64,000 nucleotides of DNA from JAXMBX01 sp046349635 (GTDB lineage: Bacteria > Planctomycetota > Planctomycetia > Planctomycetales > Planctomycetaceae). The stretch is from the NCBI GenBank assembly GCA_046349635.1, contig JAXMBX010000018.1, positions 19,543 through 83,542 of the forward strand, read 5' to 3'. The position numbers were made by a program, and so were the translations under genes. The notes beneath the pieces are model-generated. The model did not search any database and was not told the origin of the DNA. It saw only the letters and a program-made list of their open reading frames with translations. Each line of letters starts with the position of its first letter. Within the stretch, counting starts at the first letter, position 1. Below are positions 59,430-64,000 of the stretch, piece after piece.

Positions 59430-61393
59430 ACGACTCCAGACTCCCCGCCGTTCCGGAAGTTTCCCCGGGGAACAACACGTCCCTGCCTCGCGCGGGGGCG
59501 CGAGGTCTCTGGAGATTTCTCCCCCGCTTTTCAGGACTTCCCCTCCTCGCCAAGGAAATGCAGGAACAGGCCCAGCACCGCGCCACCTATGTCAACCGCG
59601 TCCTCTTCTGCGCCATCCTCTATACCACCGTCCTGTCCCTGAAACTCCCGGAACTCCTCAGCATCAAGACACCCTACGGCCTGCTCGGAAAAGGCAAGGA
59701 CATCTTTGACGCCGTGGCGTGGATGCAGACGATCATGGTTCTCGTCTTCATGCCCATGCTCTGCTGTGGGGTCATCTCCCACGAGAAAGAGCAGAACACC
59801 CTCCAGTTACTCCTGCTCACCCGACTCTCCCCCTGGACCATCATCCTGCAGAAGTTCCTCAGCCGCATCATCGCCATGGGAACCTATCTCCTCGCGACAT
59901 TGCCCCTCCTCGTCCTGGCATATCCCCTCGGAGGTGTGACGAGCGACGCCGTCCAGGAGTTCATCTTCAGCCAGATCCTCACCATCATCTGGATCGGGGC
60001 CATCTCCGTCTGTTGCTCCGCCTGGTGCACCACTCCGCATTCCAGCCTGTTGATGACCTACCTCGTGACCGGGGGAATCACAGGTCTGTTCTACATCAGC
60101 ATTTTGATGTGGGCGATGATGGCAACAAGAGGGATGGGATCACCACCCCATTGGCTGATCTATGCCGATCCGCTGACATTTCCCCTGCTGGTCTTTTCGA
60201 TTCCCCAGGCAGCCTTCTTACGTGCCCCCCCCAGCATGTTTGCCGTGATCTCCGTCCCGACGTTGATCCAGACTTTCGCCGCCTTGTCCCTCGCCCGTCT
60301 CTTCCTGGTCAGGCGCGCGACCGTGACTCCCCAGAATCCGTTGTTGAAACTCTTCCGCTGGGCGGATGGATGGTTTCAATACCTGAATGAAAATCCCGTG
60401 ACCCGCGGCGTCCATCTGATCAAGCCCCGGGCGACCTTGCCCCGCGACAAGCCCGTCGCCTGGCGCGAACAAACCCGCAGCGTCGTCGGATCTCCGACCC
60501 ACCTCACGCGGCTCTTTATCCTCTTCATGACTCCCCTGGGGATCTTCGTCTATTTCTCCCTCATCGTGAACGTGTATTGGAGTCCCGTCGCCTGGACCGC
60601 CATGCTGTCGATCGTCTGGATACCCGCAATGTTAATGGTGCTGGTCGGTTCCGCGGTGCTGATTCCCGCGGAAATGAGCCGCCAGACGCTGGACGTCCTC
60701 CTGTCGACCTCCCTCTCCTCGCGCGAGATCCTGCTCGAGAAGCGCGGGGGCATCCTCCGCCTGATGGGAATGTTTTTTTTGATCTTTCTCATCATGTCCG
60801 CCGTTAGGCTCTATACCGCCCGCAGCACGGAGACCACCGAACTCGCCAACTGGATCTTCGGGGTCTGGTCCCTCTGCTGTTTCTGGATCTACCTCTCGAT
60901 CGTCTCCTGGCTGGCAATTGCAGCCAGCCTGTTGCATCGAAAACTCTTACGCAGCCTGATCCTCTCCACCCTCATCCTCCTTACCTGGCTCGGCTGGGGA
61001 CTCTCTCTCAATTCCCCCCTCATTCAAGACCTCCTCGTGCAAAAGACAAACGTCTTCCAAACATCCGCACTCCCTCAGTATCGACAAGGACGCCCCGTCC
61101 GCGGAAACCGTTCTCCGGCCGTTCAGGGCTACTACATGACTTCAGTTCCCGTCCCGCTTGATCAAAACCTGAAAATCCAATCCTTGTTTCTCATCAGTCC
61201 GCTCGCGGCAATTTGGCCCGAAGCGGTCTCCGAAAACTGGGACCACGGAATTCTCGAGTTCCCCTATCCCTGGATCGCTAATCTCGCCATCCACGGACTC
61301 GCCTTGTGGATGCTCAGGAGTTATTGTCTGCGGACATTCGCGCGAAAAGTGGGACGGCTCGATCCCCAACCGGCATTCAAGGAGACGGCATGA
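59426..61393 (+). CDS. ABC-2 permease with two fused units (third of three)
   Basis: 655 residues, slightly longer because of an N-terminal cytoplasmic extension of about 45 residues. First-half coupling motif EKEQNTLQLLLLTRLSPW near 120; second half EMSRQTLDVLLSTSLSSREI near 415. More diverged than the first two, with no Arg-Leu-Gly-Ala string. ATGA overlaps at both ends. Confidence 0.83.
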   Translation: MNDSRLPAVPEVSPGNNTSLPRAGARGLWRFLPRFSGLPLLAKEMQEQAQHRATYVNRVLFCAILYTTVLSLKLPELLSIKTPYGLLGKGKDIFDAVAWMQTIMVLVFMPMLCCGVISHEKEQNTLQLLLLTRLSPWTIILQKFLSRIIAMGTYLLATLPLLVLAYPLGGVTSDAVQEFIFSQILTIIWIGAISVCCSAWCTTPHSSLLMTYLVTGGITGLFYISILMWAMMATRGMGSPPHWLIYADPLTFPLLVFSIPQAAFLRAPPSMFAVISVPTLIQTFAALSLARLFLVRRATVTPQNPLLKLFRWADGWFQYLNENPVTRGVHLIKPRATLPRDKPVAWREQTRSVVGSPTHLTRLFILFMTPLGIFVYFSLIVNVYWSPVAWTAMLSIVWIPAMLMVLVGSAVLIPAEMSRQTLDVLLSTSLSSREILLEKRGGILRLMGMFFLIFLIMSAVRLYTARSTETTELANWIFGVWSLCCFWIYLSIVSWLAIAASLLHRKLLRSLILSTLILLTWLGWGLSLNSPLIQDLLVQKTNVFQTSALPQYRQGRPVRGNRSPAVQGYYMTSVPVPLDQNLKIQSLFLISPLAAIWPEAVSENWDHGILEFPYPWIANLAIHGLALWMLRSYCLRTFARKVGRLDPQPAFKETA

Positions 61394-63171
61394 CTTTTTT
61401 GCGACCTGCAGATAAGCCTCCCTGCTGGCGTCCTCTCTGGCTCTGCCTCTGTCTCGCCTGCTCAACCGGTGCCACGGCGTGGGGAATCGAGATCAAGCAG
61501 AATTCCGAAGTCTGGGGATTTAACCGCCAAATCCTCCCCGACAGGTTCAACATTCTGACCGTCACGGCGATCAATGCAGGGCCGGAACCCTTTGAAGGCA
61601 TGCTCGAACTGCAGCATGGTTCCCGGATCAGCCGCTCGGGTGAAATCATGCGCGTCCCCGTGTATCTCGCTCCCGGGGAAGAACGCTTCGTCCAGTTTTA
61701 CCCGTACCTCTCTTCACTCGGGACAAACGAAGACTGGACCGTGACCTGGCCGAAAGGCAGTTACGACCTCCGCCCCCCTCGGGAGTACAAAGTCGAGGGA
61801 AAGAGAGTCGGAATCTGGCTGGAAGATGCCCGGACCATTTCGAACACGAAGGGTGGACTGCCAGGGTTCTCCGCGGATCTCTTCCCCCCATTCTCCACCG
61901 CCACCGATACCCTCCAACTGGTGGCCATCGATGAAGCCCCCCGCTGGGACCAGCCTCGACGGCAGGCATTCATGGAATGGCTCTACCGTGGTGGAGAACT
62001 CCACCTCTATCACGACAGCAACGGCGCCTATCCCCCCTTCACGGGAGAACTCTCGGTTTTGAATTCTCCCCTGGAAAGACAACCCCTGGGACAGGGTGTG
62101 GTGATTCGACACCCGCAACGCAGAGGCGAGGGAACCTCCCCCCTGGAACCCCCGAAACCGAAACCCGGAGTTTCAAACAATCGCCAGTTTGATTTTGCAC
62201 AGGATCAGATTGACAGCGACATTCAACGCGCCCTCCGCAAGATGGTTGATCCCCAGCACCTCTGGCCCTTGATCTGGGTGATGGCGGGAGTTTACCTGCT
62301 CTGCGTTTTCCCCGGCGCCTATCTCCTCGGGCGGAAGACCCGCGATTACCGGCTGGTCTTTGCCCTCGAGTTCGGGATCGCCATCCTGTTCAGTTGGGGC
62401 TTCAGCGTCGTGGGCCGTCGCGGTTACAACGAAACGTCCACGAACTCCGCCGTCGCTCTCGCACGCCCCGTCAGCTCGGAAGCCTGGGATGTTACCCTCC
62501 TGACAAATGTCTTCGTCACCACGGGCGGTGACTACGACTTGTCGCATCCCGGCCGGGGAGTCTTGTTCGCGACGGGCGAAAGCGGCGGAGGGGGAGACCG
62601 CGTGCGAGGCTATTCGCAAAGCGGAACTGAAGCGGTTCTGCACGTCGATATTCCCCCCTTCTCGTCCCGCTTCCTCCGCTGCAAAGCCCAGGTGAAACAT
62701 CCCGGCCTGACACTGCAACTCGCCCCCAGTGCCGAAGGAGGGGGAGCGTTCGAATTGATCCCCGGCCCCAACTGGCCGAAAGAGGTGACCTTCATCAACG
62801 CCCTCCAGGGGGGAACGTTGTACACCCTCAAACTGCAGGGGCAGCGGTTCGTGATTCTGACCAACAATCCCGTGCAGGCGTATATGGATCGACAGCCCGA
62901 TTACAGCAGCCGCTTCCAGCAGACACGTCCATTCGAACCCAAACCCAAAGTCGATGAAGATCGAATCTTCCAGGGACTCCAGGAGACCCTCCTCAGGCAA
63001 GCCGCGCTCGAATGGAATCACGAACGTGAATCCGATCCCAAAAACAATCTCGTACGCGCCTTGATTTTCGCTCCCATGCCGGAGCCGTTCTTCGTCAAAA
63101 ATCCGCGGGTCGGAAAGTCGGCCGGGCGGGTCATGTACGTCCTCGATCTCACTCCTTCCGGTGCCCCATGA
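61390..63171 (+). CDS. GldG-like secreted membrane protein (second copy)
   Basis: 593 residues. Signal peptide about 10-32 (WLCLCLACSTGATAWG). The first part is beta-rich (GFNRQILPDRFNILTVTAIN). A GATase-like part with WDQPRRQAFMEWLYRGGELH follows. Two membrane helices are near 300-318 (WPLIWVMAGVYLLCVFPGAY) and 328-350, then a C-terminal periplasmic domain. Order and architecture match the first GldG-like protein at 52647. ATGA overlaps link it to the third permease and the next ATPase. Confidence 0.75.
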   Translation: MTFLRPADKPPCWRPLWLCLCLACSTGATAWGIEIKQNSEVWGFNRQILPDRFNILTVTAINAGPEPFEGMLELQHGSRISRSGEIMRVPVYLAPGEERFVQFYPYLSSLGTNEDWTVTWPKGSYDLRPPREYKVEGKRVGIWLEDARTISNTKGGLPGFSADLFPPFSTATDTLQLVAIDEAPRWDQPRRQAFMEWLYRGGELHLYHDSNGAYPPFTGELSVLNSPLERQPLGQGVVIRHPQRRGEGTSPLEPPKPKPGVSNNRQFDFAQDQIDSDIQRALRKMVDPQHLWPLIWVMAGVYLLCVFPGAYLLGRKTRDYRLVFALEFGIAILFSWGFSVVGRRGYNETSTNSAVALARPVSSEAWDVTLLTNVFVTTGGDYDLSHPGRGVLFATGESGGGGDRVRGYSQSGTEAVLHVDIPPFSSRFLRCKAQVKHPGLTLQLAPSAEGGGAFELIPGPNWPKEVTFINALQGGTLYTLKLQGQRFVILTNNPVQAYMDRQPDYSSRFQQTRPFEPKPKVDEDRIFQGLQETLLRQAALEWNHERESDPKNNLVRALIFAPMPEPFFVKNPRVGKSAGRVMYVLDLTPSGAP

Positions 63172-64000
63172 CAGATGTGACCCCACCTAATGTGACCACG
63201 ACAAATTCGACGCCGCCCAACGCGACCCCTGACCCCGCCTCCCCGGTGGCAATCGACGTCCGACAGATGAGCTACCGCTTCAAGGATCACCTCGCGGTGG
63301 ACAATGTCTCCTTCCAGGTGCTCCCCAGATCGCTCCACGGGTTCGTGGGCCCCAACGGCGCCGGGAAAACCACCAGCCTAAAGGCGATCTGCACCCTCCT
63401 CCCCATGCAGAAGGGAGAAATCCTCGTCTTCGGACGCGACGTCATGAAGGACACCCGGGAAGTCCGCAGAAAGATCGGTTTCATGCCCGATCACTTCAGC
63501 ATGTATCGCCAGATGACCGTGTTCGAATACCTCGACTTCTTCGCGGCTGCCTATGGCATCCCCATGAAGCAGCGCAGCCAGATCGTCATGGATGTCCTCA
63601 CCCTGACCGACATGGACGGCCGGCGCGATTCGCTGATCCAGTCCCTGTCGCGCGGCATGCAGCAGCGCGTCGGACTGGCGCGCGTCCTCGTGAATGATCC
63701 GGACCTGTTGCTCCTCGACGAACCCGCCTCCGGACTCGATCCCCGGGCACGCATCGAGCTGATGGAAATCCTCCGCGCATTGCAGCGCATGGGAAAAACC
63801 ATCTTCATCAGCTCCCATATCCTGAGCGAGCTCGCCGAGTTGTGCGACAGCGTGACCATCATCGACCGCGGAACGATCAAGTATTCCGGGTCGATTCACA
63901 ACCTCCTGCAGGACCACGTCACCCCCTCGGTCTTCCGCGTGACGATCGATCCGGCGGAAGAGTCCGCCGTCAAGCTTCTCAAGGAGATTCCCGGCGTCCT
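63168..64000 (+). CDS. ABC-2 type transporter ATPase (second copy), C-terminus missing
   Basis: 277 residues are visible before the window ends. A Thr/Pro/Asn-rich N-terminal extension of about 28 residues comes first. Walker A is GPNGAGKTT at 61-69, the signature is LSRGMQQR, and Walker B LLLLDEPASGLDP and the H-loop IFISSHILSELAEL are intact. It is close to the first ATPase (54785) and probably pairs with a permease beyond the window or with one of the three here. Start overlaps the GldG-like stop (ATGA). Confidence 0.9.
   Translation, partial: MTDVTPPNVTTTNSTPPNATPDPASPVAIDVRQMSYRFKDHLAVDNVSFQVLPRSLHGFVGPNGAGKTTSLKAICTLLPMQKGEILVFGRDVMKDTREVRRKIGFMPDHFSMYRQMTVFEYLDFFAAAYGIPMKQRSQIVMDVLTLTDMDGRRDSLIQSLSRGMQQRVGLARVLVNDPDLLLLDEPASGLDPRARIELMEILRALQRMGKTIFISSHILSELAELCDSVTIIDRGTIKYSGSIHNLLQDHVTPSVFRVTIDPAEESAVKLLKEIPGV

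Noticed and set aside
1..64000. CRISPR arrays, insertion sequences, prophage genes or rRNA
   Set aside because: No regularly spaced repeats, transposase, integrase or phage gene sequence, and no rRNA sequence was seen.

Overview
The window looks like a high-GC chromosomal segment from a planctomycete (Planctomycetota). The evidence is indirect but consistent. There is a formylmethanofuran:H4MPT formyltransferase (C1 enzyme) in a bacterial background. There is a J-like module without HPD next to a short Hsp70, a large MoxR/VWA/ABC-2 operon, and many secreted hydrolases with Tat or Sec signals. No plasmid, phage, insertion-sequence or CRISPR features were seen, so this reads as core chromosome.

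Layout. 1-9.4 kb: ceramidase-like protein (partial), secreted beta-propeller glycosidase-like protein, HD hydrolase, HNH endonuclease, tRNA-Asp, a SulP transporter fused to beta-carbonic anhydrase, a methyltransferase with an upstream helical-repeat protein, and a DnaQ-like exonuclease. 9.4-11.4 kb: a large protein of unknown function. 11.8-17.7 kb: flagellar block flhA-flhF-flhG-small membrane protein-fliA, with a good FliA (sigma-28) type promoter ahead of the last two genes and a strong terminator at the end. 17.7-23.3 kb, minus strand: small membrane protein, sugar-phosphate isomerase/epimerase, FAH-fold sugar acid enzyme, J-like/MshEN protein and short Hsp70. 23.9-28.4 kb: a very long secreted parallel beta-helix surface protein. 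28.5-31.5 kb: Tat-exported amidohydrolase, then a thioredoxin-trypsin fusion. 31.8-36.5 kb: sulfur amino acid cluster (cysK-like, metB-like, cupin, SLC13-type permease). 36.5-39.4 kb, minus strand: 5-formyl-THF cyclo-ligase, formyltransferase and dprA. 39.7-44.8 kb: coiled-coil membrane protein and a ferric-iron-type ABC transporter. 44.8-64 kb: one long operon.

That last operon is the most interesting part. It encodes an NHL lipoprotein, a 1002-aa VWA/GATase-like membrane protein, a MoxR AAA ATPase, a DUF58 protein, a BatA-like VWA protein, a GldG-like secreted membrane protein, an ABC ATPase, three tandem two-unit ABC-2 permeases, a second GldG-like protein and a second ABC ATPase running off the end. 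Most junctions are 4-bp ATGA stop/start overlaps, so the products are probably made together. I suggest that a MoxR/VWA chaperone module and an unusual ABC-2 machine act as one envelope system. Its substrate is unknown.

Several genes between about 27.6 and 36.8 kb, from 41.5 to 44.6 kb, and near 51.5 kb are broken by many single-base frame changes, yet each frame stays protein-like right up to the break. This pattern fits base-level sequence errors better than true decay. Their coordinates below span the reconstructed gene.
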